From positions 248,001 through 312,000 of the forward strand of contig JAWWNJ010000104.1 of assembly GCA_037176885.1 (NCBI GenBank): 64,000 nt of DNA. Reading direction: 5' to 3'. Position 1 is the first letter of the stretch. Every line of letters starts with the position of its first letter. Position numbers and translations under genes: made by a program. The stretch comes from Favolaschia claudopus. Taxonomy: Eukaryota > Basidiomycota > Agaricomycetes > Agaricales > Mycenaceae. Below, piece after piece: positions 43,633 to 55,400 of this stretch. Below the pieces are notes generated by a model that made no database searches, was not told where the DNA came from, and was given only the letters and a program-made list of their open reading frames with translations.

Positions 43633-44571
43633 TTATCCATGACCGCCAATCCGAAGGGTTTCCAGAATCCAATCCAGCTTTTCGTGTACTTCTTGTTGTT
43701 GGACCTCCAGATCTCGTAGCACGTTCTGCATTCTAGTATCGACTTTATCCGACTGTGTTTCTGTTAAAAGCTCCAGTCCCTCTCGAATGCATTGGATAAC
43801 CTCCGATGATCTCCACACACAGCAATCTTCTTTCCGCGAGCCTGTATTACGAGCTAATTCCAGTAATGTGTACAATAACACGCCGAACGAGAAACACTGA
43901 CTGTCGGATGTGCCCGATCTACGCGACTCCTGTCGCTTGCTTGTGGATTGCGACTCTGAAGGAATGTGACCGAGGGAAGACCGCGAGAATTGTCTCCTTA
44001 CGTGCAGGCAAGCTCCGCCTCAGCCGCTTGTTGGCTGACTTCTGAAAGGAGCGACATCTCGCAGGCTGCTGGTGTTGTAAACTTCCAGAAAGGCTTCCAT
44101 GGTTGGGTAAAATTCTCGTCTTGTCGCGGAGAAGAGAAACTTCGTCTTGCGGTCGCACGAAGTCTTGCCTTCTCGACAAGGTCCACACGTTAACTGCCCC
44201 TCCTCAATCGTGCACCTCTTGCCCGACCGACTAGCGTGACAGTTGTCGCACTCCTGCGTTGCACTGATTACCGTTGGTCCCGTTCACTAGTCTAGCTAAA
44301 TACGCACCTCTGTGTGGGTCTGATTCCATTCACTGACTTCATAGCTGCCAACCCATTGTCCGTCTTCGCGTCTGGTCCGCGTCGTCAAGTAGGCAATGCG
44401 GCGCCAGAATGCAACAGTTTTCTGCTCCCTATTACTGTTCGACGACAACGAGTCTGTGGTCCGAGAGTCAAGCAAAGCTTGAATATTCATGGATATTGCG
44501 AACGAATGTGTTAGGAGACCTGCACATAGCTGAATACGGGTCCGAGGCCGCCGCCGCAAAGTGATCGGCAA
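43633..44571 (-). CDS. Cys-rich, zinc-binding-type protein
   Basis: Exons in transcript order: 44571-44308, 44253-44083, 44041-44002, 43955-43633, giving 265 aa in a closed frame. Introns are 54, 41 and 46 nt. Residues 89-120 carry six cysteines in a Zn-cluster-like spacing: CDNCHASRSGKRC, then TCGPCREGKTSCDRKTKFLF. A possible DNA-binding role follows from the basic tail of that cluster. A low-complexity Ser/Arg part and a C-terminal helical segment (DTRMQNVLRDLEVQQQEV) complete it. Similar CxxC...C..CxxC proteins are common unknowns in Agaricomycetes. The start is divergent from the Helitron ORF, with 182 bp between them, and the 3' end converges with the 25-exon gene 102 bp away. Confidence 0.75.
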
Positions 44572-44753
44572 TCAATATATCATAAAATCAAATCAACAAA
44601 AGCTGTGCCAATTTTCTTCGTCTAACTCGACTTTCCCGAAACCATCTACCACAAGCTATGCCTAATATTCGTACGTTCAAACAGTGCCATTTTTCACGCA
44701 GACGGGTCTGAGCTTCGAATTCAGTCAATCTCCCTATTTATTGCAAACTTGAC
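44572..44753. promoter_or_regulatory. Divergent promoter interval, Cys-rich gene / Helitron
   Basis: 182 bp between the ATG of the minus-strand Cys-rich gene and the first ATG of the Helitron ORF. AT-rich. Neither a TATA box nor a Helitron 5' TC terminus can be assigned with confidence. Confidence 0.3.
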
Positions 44754-47700
44754 ATGGATGTGATGCTCGTCCTCGCACTGGCGTCCGCATGGACGTATGT
44801 TGCATATAGCATCTATACCCTATCACCCCAAGAGGGGGCCTTTCGCGGCTATACCATATTCCAGATCTGGCTGTACCCAGTTATTCTACACCGAGCTTGT
44901 CGCTCGTCTTATGAAACCTGTACCGACTTTTCTTTGGATCCCCTCTACCATACACTGAGACTCTCGACTTTCGACTCCGGGTCAGTCGTGTCCGAAATTG
45001 TTGCAACACACGACGACTTGCCTTTCCCTCCCTTACTCAGAGGGGGTGGACCACGACGTTGTGGTAAATTTGATTCAAATGAAATCACACCTTACCTTGT
45101 GGACCGCATCAAACTATCTACATACGAAGGAGGTACATTCAGCTTCGAAGTTCAAGTCCCCGTCGCCAAGACGGAAGAGGTACTTGGAAAACATCCAAAA
45201 TTCGTTGCTGCTACATTGCCATTCTCGAAGGTATCTTCTAAATTGACTCGCCAGGAAGGTCTCGGGGTAGCAAAGCTGCATAATATTCCTGTGCGCCAGT
45301 CTTCGTCCGCCGCAGCTTTGAGATTGGCGTTAGAACAGCACAATTGCGAATGCGTGGATGTTATCACCATCTTGCGATTCCATGAAAAAACCTCCTCCTC
45401 TCAAGGAGAACCCAAAAAACTTGCCCCTGCCAACCCGGAAACGAAGTCCAAAATTGCCACCAATGCTCCGCCGATGGAACTTTGGTCCAAGGCCTTGCGC
45501 AGCCGTGTGTCCGAAGACAATCGGAAAATCGCCAACAGGTTCCGCTTCCAACGCAAGGCAGCTACCAACACGTTGGAGAATAGCGCTTTTCCTCCGGAGC
45601 CCCTCGACCTCAAGGATGTGCATCACATCTTAACTAACAGTGCAACAGCATTCGATCGTGTTAAAGTTGAGGAGAGTGGATGCGCTGTGTGCGGGTGTCT
45701 AACTTTGATGACCGACCTCACCCCAATCAACGAGTTCAAGGGTAGCCTCGACATACTTTGTGTTGAGGGACTAATGAGACGCGAACGATTCTCTTCAGAG
45801 GATCCTATAGTGGAAGGTACCGGACCTGTTCTAGCAGAAGGGTGCGACCACATTTGTGTAAAGTGCGAAAGACACTTGCTTGTAAACAAAATGCCAGTGA
45901 ACGCGTTGGCAAATCACCATTGGATCGGAAGCGTGCCAACAGCTCTACAGGATCTCACGTACGGCGAGAAAATGCTGGTTGCTCGGGTGCGCCACAATCG
46001 ATGTATTGTTCGAGTCAATTCAGGCAGACACAGGATGAATGCGAATGCAATTATGTTCCAATCCCCAATAGTCAAGGTATATCATCGACTACCGCCCTCT
46101 CGAGAAGAGATTAGTGAAGTATTGGCTTTTGTTTTCATGGGGCCTTCCGCGCCTACTCAGGAAGACTTCGATCGTTGTCCGATGCTCGTACGACGCAATA
46201 AGGTTGCTGAGGCCTTGGAATGGCTCAAGTTGAATCATTGCGATTATGAAAACCTTGAGATTTCCGTCGACAACTTGAACAGCTATGGTTTGAGAGACGT
46301 ACCCGTAGTCGTTGATTATCGAAAGACGGAGGCTGACCCAAATGACTCGCAACCAGCTGAAGCTCGACCGGTCAATGACACGCAGGAAGAATACGGAAGC
46401 GAGAACGGACCGTGCTCGTTCACTGTTCATGGTTTGACGGGTCCAGAGTACAGTAAGGCGAGTACAACGACTCTCATAGCGCGAGCTTTGGATCACCTAG
46501 CTAAAAAAGGTAAAATGTTGGGTATCGGAAGGACAAAAGAACCTGAGTCTTTCTTCCACAATGAAAAGGCATATCCAGGCATGTTTCCTTGGTTATTTCC
46601 CTATGGCAGCGGAGGTATTGGACACCCTAACCATTTCAATGTAATCTCAGATTTAGACAGAAAACGAGGTCTCTTGTTGTACCACGATAAACGATTCCAG
46701 TTGGATGATTACTTCCCCATGATCGCGTTTAATCACGAACAGTTGAAAGGGTCGTCGATCGGGAGCAAGTTGTTCGTCCAACGATCTAAGTTTAACGACC
46801 TCGCTAGAAGGATAGCTAACATTGACGTCGATGTCGCCGGCAACATAGCAGACAGAATGGCGGCGGGTGAAATTGTCAAGCCTGTTTCAGTGCCAGAGAA
46901 GGAGTGTTTTGCTCTCCTCAACGACATCGATACCGTGTCCGCACATGTTCCTGGGTCAACGACGGGAAAAAAGCACATGCGCAATGAAATCTGGTCAATG
47001 ACCGCATTTATAGGCGCACCTAATTGGTTCGTCACCATGGCGTGGGATGACGGTCAACACCCGCTGGCTATGTACTTCGCACAGCAAGACACTGTTTATG
47101 AAGCCAAAGTCAAGCACTATAAGTTAAGAGAAAAGTTGATGAAAAACAATCCAACCGCTGCTGCGCGATTCTTCCATTTTATGGTACAGACCTTCATTGA
47201 ATGTGTCTTGGGATGGGAATCGACCCATCCCGGTGCGTTCGGTCACGTTAAAGCTTTCTACGGTACTGTAGAACAGCAAGGCAGATTAACCTTGCACTTG
47301 CACCAGCTGATATGGATAATAAACGCACTTTCGCCGCAGGAAATCCGCCAAAGACTGTCTGAAGACTCTGAGTTCACGCGTAGACTCGTGGCATACCTAG
47401 AATCCTGTCATCAAGGTGAATTTATGACGGGGACCAAAGCAGACGTGAGTGCGATGGTCGCTAACTGTGAGGGTCAAGAAGGTTATTTGAAACCCATGTT
47501 GACTTATCCGTCTGCTCCGCCGCCCATTTGCCCCAACGCCCCATGCGCTGAGCCCTGCGAAACCTGTAGTGATCTTGACAATTGGTGGAAAGAGTATGCC
47601 TGCGAGGTTGACGACATTTTAGTGAGGTCCAATGCTCACGATTGCAGACCTTCGGTACTCGACATTGACGAAGCAGAGGCTAAGAAAAACTGGAGGGCGC

Positions 47701-50700
47701 CCAAACAGAAGAAACGGTCTAAACCAGGTATCTTCGAGAAGAGAGGGTGTTTAACGAAAGATGGTGTCTGCAAAGCCCGCTTTCCCCGAGATGTTTTCAA
47801 CGAATCACTGGTAGAAGCGGATGGCCACATCAATCTCAAACACAAGGAAGCCGCTCTGAATACTATCTCACCTATTGTTTCATACTATTCACGGTGCAAC
47901 ACAGACTGTACCAGCCTGTTGTCCGGCACTTCCGTGAAAGCGGTAATATCTTATGTGTCGGACTATGTCTCAAAAATGGGATTGAAGACATACCAAATTT
48001 TCGCCTCAGTGCACGACGTTTTCAACAAGCACCTGGAAGATCTTGAAGGCGGTGAAATCGGCGAAGACATGCCTCGTAATCTGATGCGACAAATGGTCAA
48101 TTCAATCTCGACAAAGATGGAAATAGGAAGTCCAATGGCCTGCCTTTACTTGCTCAAAAACCCAGACCACTATAAGAGTCACACTTTTGTCAATTTTTCA
48201 TGGCGAACGTACGTCTCCTTCGTCAAAAGAGAGTGGGCGGAGATTGAAAACGCCGAGAACGAAACCCCTCTGGCAGACGAACCGGGAGATAATGTGTTGG
48301 TAGACGCTACAGGATCCGGTAAAATCGTGGCTACGTCCATAGTCGACGATTATGCTAAGAGACCTCTTTTCTATGAAAATATGACACTGTATGAATGGAT
48401 TCAGTGCCACACTAAACGAAAAATGACGAAGAAAGAAAAAACAGACTTCGACGAAGCGAAAGAGGCTGATCCATTCGAGTCCGACACAGAAGACGAAACA
48501 TATAGCCTGTTCGACGACGATGTCACTTTAACGAGTTCTGACTCCGGCGAATATGAATGGCAGTCTGACGACGACGACGACCATATAATAAAAGCGAACG
48601 AGAGCAGAACCAAAGCCAAATGCACCTTTCGCACATTTCTTCCAACGCATAGTCAATACGATTCGCACGTCGTAACATGCGATTACAGGAGAATCGATTT
48701 CTGTGTGCCAAACTTCATGAACGGAGCGGTTCCCCGCGCTGACAGAGGTGATCGTGAGTACTATTGCATGGTAATGTTGACTATCTTCAAACCTTGGCGA
48801 TCGGCCACTGACCTCAAACCGCTGGATTGGACCTGGGACCAGACATTTCTAGCGCACCAGTTCAACGACCGACAGACAGAGATCATAGGTTATTTCAATA
48901 TTCGGTACGAGTGTAACGACGCCCGTGATGACCATTACCTGTTGATGAAGCAAAGAATAGCAGAATTGAAGCGAGAGGGTCGAGCTTTTATTCCATCTTC
49001 GTCGAAAGGTAAAAAAGACGATTTCGTAGATGACCCCATGGACGTCGACTATGATTTCGACGACGACGGCGAGGACGCCATGTTGACAGCAAAACGAAGC
49101 CAAAAAATCATCCAGCAGGTGGACGAGATGCAGGGGGTCCTGCGACGATCTAAATGGCTAAACAAGAATGTTGAGGGCGTCATGGACATCGATATAGACC
49201 CGTTGACGCCCGCATTTCAGTCCCGACTGTCTTGGGCCTCAGCCGTAAAAGATACACGAAGTACATTCACTCACAATAAATTGGCCAACATGCCGTCCAA
49301 TCCGCCTTCCGGACAACCTTTTAAGGATCCGCCGAACGACGTGGCATTGCTCGATAAATCCTTCTTTATGGGAAACCCTAACATATCAGCCGAAGAGAGT
49401 CGAGACATTATAGCCGATGTATGTGCCAAATTTACCCTTAACACCGAGCAGGAACGCGCTTTCAAAATAGTTGCAGAGCATGCGTCGTCTTCGTGCGCCC
49501 AGAATCCTCTCAGAATGTATTTGGGGGGGATGGGAGGCACGGGTAAATCCCAAGTTATCGACGCAATAATCGCCTTTTTTGAAGCGAGGAAAGAATCGTA
49601 CAGATTCATGGTTTTGGGTCCAACAGGATCCACGGCAGCGCTGGTAAACGGTTCGACCTATCATTCTGTATTCAAAGTCCCGAGAGACAAAAAAAGCAAA
49701 AACAAAGATGACATAAATGGCATACGGAACGAAGCATCTGCAATGGCTGCGGTCAACGAGAGGATCCAGGGCGTCGAGTACATCTTCATCGACGAGGTGT
49801 CTATGATGTCTTGTAACGATCTCCATATACTGGCTAGTCAAGCCAGCAAAGCCAAGAACCAGGAGGTCGAATTTGGGGGTCTGAATGTGCTGTTAGCTGG
49901 TGACTTCGCGCAATTGCCTCCCGTAACTGGACCCCCACTATTCAAAGGGGACGTTAACCTGAAGCTGCGTATCGATACTGAAAAAGATCAGCACGCCGTG
50001 TTGGGACGCATACTCTGGCATACCTTCACCAAAGTCGTTATCCTTCGACAAAATATGCGTCAGCAGAAACAAAGCCCAGAGGACGCCAAACTACGCACTG
50101 CGTTAGAAAACATGAGATACGCCGCATGTACACCAGACGATGTGGCCTTCTTACGGACCAGAGTTGCAAGTGACCGCGAGGGGTACCCCAAACTGGACAG
50201 TCTGAAGTACCGCAACGTGTCTGTCATAACAGCCTTGAACGTGCACAAAGACGCGATCAATAGTTTAGGCGGAGCCCGTTTTGCAGATGACTCAGGACAA
50301 CTAATCCATAGCTTCTACTCCATCGATCGACTGAGCAGCTCCCCGGCGAGCAAAATTAAATGGAAGTGTGAGGAGGCCAAATTCCGTCGGATATCGCCTG
50401 ATCTGCAAGATCAGCTCTGGAATGCTCTCCCATCTACCATAGCAGAGCAAGTAGCGGGATGCCTCCAAATATGTGTAGGAATGCCGGTGATGTTGAAGGC
50501 GAACGAAGCAACTGAGTTGTGTATGACGAAAGGTCAAGAAGGTTTTGTGCGCGGTTGGACGGAGGGTGTAGGCCCAAGCCACCAAAGAGTGCTGGAAACT
50601 CTTTTCGTTGAGTTAAAGCTGAAAGACGGGCGTTCGGTGCAAATCCCAGGTTTACCCAGGAACGTGGTACCGATTTCGAGGTGCTCGACGCACGTGACCG

Positions 50701-51997
50701 CTCTGCTTCGAAACGATACTTTGCTTTCACTTGCACGAGAACAGTGTTTAGTTTTACCAAACTTCGCCATGACAGACTACGGGGCACAGGGAAAATCGAG
50801 GCGCTACAACGTGGTTCATCTGAATCACGGAAAGAATTTTTCCAGCTACTATGTTTCTCTGTCTAGAGGTAACGAGGCAGAAAACACCGTTATCATGCAA
50901 GGCTTCGACGCTCGAAAAATCACCTGTGGAATCAGCGGTTGGTTACGCCAAGAATTCAGGGAATTGGAAATCCTGGATGAAATCACGCTCCTCCAAAGCC
51001 AAAGAAAATTGCCACCCGAAATTGAAGGTGGGTTCCGAAACCATCTTATCCGCTCATATCTTGAATGGAATCGTGAGCGAGTGGAGCCTAGCCATCTTCA
51101 CCCAGCTATCAAAGCTACAGAATCGGACAAGCGGATTCCCGACAAGATCGAATATTCCCAGTGGAAGGCAGACGATGCGAAACCCGGTTCCAAGAAGCGT
51201 AAAGTCGAGATCGGAGACATACCGCTGCCCAATAAAAAACCCAAATACCTTCCGGGAAAAGGCTCCACTTCGCAAGCAGTGAGTTCCATGAAATCTAACA
51301 CGTGGAAATTAACAGCCACCACCTCGAACAACGCTGCGAGTAACTTTTTTGGCCAAGGAACTTCAAACAACCAATATAAAAATCACACGACGCAACCCAC
51401 TGCTCTGCCTGATACAATAGCACATTCAGTCAACCCGATCAACTGGGCTCCAACGACTCAACTGAACAACTCAGTTCAACCCCAGGCTGTACCAACGAAC
51501 CACTTCATATCCGGTAACGCGAACAAGCCACAATCTCTACCTGACTCGATCATGAACGACCCTATCCATCTAGTACCAGTGCTCCCCAGTTCTTCCGGCA
51601 AGGCGCAACCAGTACCTGACTTGGCCGCGCTACGACCCCCCTATTCAGGTCCGAACGGCCTTCTATGGGACCGGATAAATTGGAGCTGCGGGTATGATGC
51701 TATGTTAACGCCCTTAACTCGACTATGGGAACAAGACAAAGCGAAATGGACGCCTATTTTCCTGGCGTGGAACAGAATCCTAGCTATTTGGATTACAAAC
51801 CTAGCCAACACCGGAAGGTACGAGTTCGCCCGCGACAGCTTGCGTTATGCTTTATACAACATAGATAGGACAAAATTCCCGTTCGGCCCTACCCTTTTGA
51901 AAATTGACAATCTTTTCGAGGCAACCACGAGTGACAAAGCGTACGGGACTGCAACGATCTACTGCGAAACATGTGGGTTTGCACTTGATGGTCATAT
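44754..51997 (+). CDS. Helitron replication initiator/helicase, 5' portion (split by copia insertion)
   Basis: The first 2414 codons of a 2579-codon frame whose end lies at 57285-57780. Visible in order: a Cys-containing region at about residues 312-550 (GCAVCGCLTLMTDLTPIN; C-x2-C pairs) like the N-terminal domain of fungal Helitron helicases. Next a Helitron-like N region at about 600-760 (YPGMFPWLFPYGSGGIGHP). The Rep nuclease HUH motif lies at about 845 (GRLTLHLHQLIW), with a candidate catalytic Tyr near 881 (LVAYLESCHQGEF). An acidic linker follows. The PIF1-family helicase has Walker A at about 1592 (GGMGGTGKSQ), Walker B at about 1679 (FIDEVSMMS), motif III (AGDFAQLPPV) and a C-terminal motif (YVSLSRG). 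From about 2300 a cysteine-peptidase-like region begins (NWSCGYDAML). It would nick, unwind and copy the element by rolling circle. The first 50 residues are hydrophobic and may not be translated. Confidence 0.92.
51993..51997 (+). repeat. Target-site duplication CATAT, left copy
   Basis: CATAT directly before the first base of the 5' LTR, matched by CATAT at 57280-57284 after the 3' LTR. Five bases is the usual duplication made by Ty1/copia integrase. Confidence 0.93.
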
Positions 51998-52340
51998 TGT
52001 CGAAACCAACGGGAAGCGAGCGAGCCAAACCTAAAATCTATCTTTAGGCAACTATGACGCAAGTGGATTTCAGGCTCCCCAACTCTGAATCCAACTGCGT
52101 CATCGCTAGCGGTGACATGTCACGTCACGTCACGCGCCAAGCTTTTCCTCAGCTGTTGTTGTTAACTAACACGACGCTGAGGTGAGGCTTCTATTATTCT
52201 GTACCCAGGAATACATTACTTACAGTATTCCCTAGCTAATCGTGTATTCTGTCTAGGTGCATAATAGAGCTGTTGTTGTTAACTAACACGACGCTGAGCT
52301 AATCGTGTATTCTGTCTAGGACGGACATCCGGTTTTGAGA
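51998..52340 (+). repeat. 5' LTR of copia element
   Basis: 343 bp, starts TGTCGAAACC and ends GGTTTTGAGA. Contains an internal imperfect duplication: agctgttgttgttaactaac... occurs near 52151 and 52271, and ctaatcgtgtattctgtcta near 52236 and 52298. The LTR also supplies the stop codon that ends the interrupted Helitron frame at 52034. Confidence 0.95.
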
Positions 52341-52472
52341 GGTTACGGGCCCTCGTAGGACGCCAGTTTCACTGCGCAACGCTAGCCGGACGCTACACAG
52401 CTCAACAGCAAAACCAACTAGCCGCAGGAGTCTGCAAACACTCGCAACTCCAGGCCACGTCATCCGCCAGAC

Positions 52473-55400
52473 ATGGCGACTACATCTGAACCCACCACTC
52501 CGGTGCTGGTCGGGGCAGAAAACTATCCAATCTGGAAGATTCGAATGGAGGGAGAGTTTGCCCGAGAGAAGGTTGGCCTCATCATCTCTGGGGAGGACAC
52601 CGCGGCGACTCAGGCGGCCGCAGAAACTGCAGCCGCATCTGCCAGCACTGTCTCTGCCATCTATGGTGTCGTAACCACTTCCACTAGCGCTATCCGCGAC
52701 TCTTTCCGCGTACGCGATGCCCGAGCTCGTGGTATCATCCACAAGTTCATCTCCAACCCCATTCTCATATCCGTCGCTCATCTCTCTGGCGCAAAGGAAA
52801 CATGGGATGCCATTGTCAAGGAGTACGAGAAGGTCAACGTTGGTGCCACCGCATTCTTCACCCTGGTCCAAATGCTAGAGGCCAAGTGGGACCCTTCCAC
52901 CAAGCTCGACGACCACCTCACCAAACTTCGATCGGGCAGCCTGACGCTGACAAGTATGTCCCGGCCGGTCGACGATGAGTTCATGGCATGGATCCTGCTC
53001 AAATCACTGCCGGACACAACTGGGTGGAGACTGTTCGTCTCCCAGACTGTCAACAGTGTTCCCCAGGGCGGCAAGCTCAAGTTCTCCGAAGCTGAGCAGC
53101 GCATCAGAGCCGAGTTGGGAAACCCCATCATCACTGGCCCACAGGAGTCCGCGCTCGCAGCTGTAGTGCCGTCTTCGTCAACAAACTACAAAGGGAAGAA
53201 AACCGGTGGCCCCACAAAGAAGTGCCAAGTCCACGGCCTTTGCTATCATGACACCAAGGACTGCCGCGACCTCAAGAAGAAGGCGGAGGAGGATGGGGCG
53301 AAGGCGCTAAATGCAGGGGGCGATGAGAGCGGACATTATGTTACTGCATTCGGAAACTCTGTATCGAAGGACCTTGCAAAACGCATTGGAGCTTATGCTG
53401 CGAGTGAAACGACACCTGCCCTCGTCTACACAACAGTCCTTGACACCGGCGCGTCAACACACATGGTACCGGTCCTGGAGTGGTTCATAGCTAAGACCTT
53501 TCAGCAGCTTGACCCCCCAAGAAAAGTACGCTTTGGGGATGAGTCGTTCGCTGACGCCACTGGGATTGGGGAAATTCAGCTCCTCAGCACTGTCAAAGGC
53601 AAACAGACACTCCTCACACTCTCGAACGTCCTATACCTCCCCTCATTCCAGATCTCCCTCATTTCCGTACAGAAGCTAGCCCAACAGGGTAACCTGACTT
53701 CAATCTTTGGGAGGACAGGTGGTCACGTTCTCGACCGCAATGGCGATGTTGTTCTGGAGGTCAACCATGACCAAGGGCTATACCATTTGACTGCAGAGCC
53801 GGTGGTCCAGGAGGAATGTGCGCTTGCCGCCGTCGACATTAACGTCCTCCACCGCCGCATGGCACATGTGGGAATGGACAGCCTTGAGCGTATGGTCAGG
53901 AAGGGACACCTGAAGGGTGTGGAGCGCACCACCGGTACCCCTAAATTCTGCCACGCCTGCGCTCAGGGAAAGATGCGCAAGCAGCCGTTCCCAACTGAGG
54001 GACGTCAGCGGGCAACACGCCCACTACAAATTATACATAGTGACGTCGGCGGACCGGTCAGCCCACAGTCTCGAGACGGGTATCGTTACTGGATTACCTT
54101 CTTCGACGATCACAGTGGCTTTGATTGGGTACTCTACCTCAAGAAGAAGAGCGACGTGCATGCTGCCTTCAAACAATGGAAGGCGGACGTGCAAGCCTTC
54201 TTTGAGGAAGAGATTGAGGAGATCATATTCTCCGAAAACTTCATTGACTTCTGGCGCACCGACAACGGGGGGGGAGTTCACCTCTAACGAACTGGAGGCA
54301 GAATTGAAAGCCAGCGGAATCATCCATCACACAACTGCCGCAGACACGCCCGAGCAGAATGGCGTAGCTGAACGAGCAAATCAGACGCTCGTTTCCACCG
54401 CCCTCACCATGCTCATCGATTCAGGCCTTCCGCAAAACTTCTGGAAGGAAGCCATGAGCTGTGCCTCCTACGTTCTTGGACGCCGACCATACTCCTCCAA
54501 CAACGGTGTACCACCATACGAGACCCTGTTCAAGCGAAAGGTTGACCCGATTCAGTTCCGACCGTTCGGCTGCACGGGATATGCTTTGATACCAAAGGAC
54601 AAGCGCGTCGGGAAGTTCTCCAACCGCGGCCGCCAGTGCATCATGCTTGGCTATGGTAATGGTGATGTGGGGGATGGGAAGAAGGCGTATCGCCTCTTGG
54701 ATGTAAAGACCAAGGCCATCTTCCACAGCCGACATGTCCGCTTCGATGAGACAGGGGAAACAGACACCTCTGTCCTTCAGGACCCTGCACCCCAAACTCA
54801 GTGGGAGTTCTTGTTCCGTCCTGAACAAGAGAGGGAGCCCTCAGACAGTGGGAGCGTGATTGACGATGTCGAGCCAGTGGGAGCACCAGGGACTTTTTCC
54901 ATTCGGCAAGGGGGGGAGACAGACACAGAGACTATCAGCACAATAAAACGCGAAACACCCTCTCGCATTCCTGTCCCAGTAAACCCTACTTCCATCTCTG
55001 AGCACATTGCCCGCAGGAAAAATCCCATTGCGTCACCACGTCCACTACCCACCGTCGTCGCACCACCAGTACCGGCCCCAGCTCTGCCAAAGCCTGACGA
55101 GCCCATGCTCCGACGAGGAGAACGTGCCAGAAAACCAGCAGATCGAAACCGAAACCTTCTACAGAAGTCAGATGGCCCTCAGCAGCTCCGGAAACCCGAA
55201 CCGCTGCCTCAGCCGGCCGAGCCAGAATCCCCTCCCCTCCAAGTTGCCGACCTTCCACAAATCATTGAGGAAGAACCTGAAGTCGAGCTCATTGACATTG
55301 ACGATGCCTTCTTCGCTGGCGTAGCCAATAGCGGCCCAAGCGAAATTCCCACACCCGCTACACTCACTGAGGCATTCAGCGGACCAGACGCTGATAAGTG

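Noticed and set aside
52341..52472. Primer-binding site of the copia element
   Set aside because: The bases after the 5' LTR (ggttacgggccctcg) do not match an initiator-tRNA pattern that I can name with confidence, so no feature was made.
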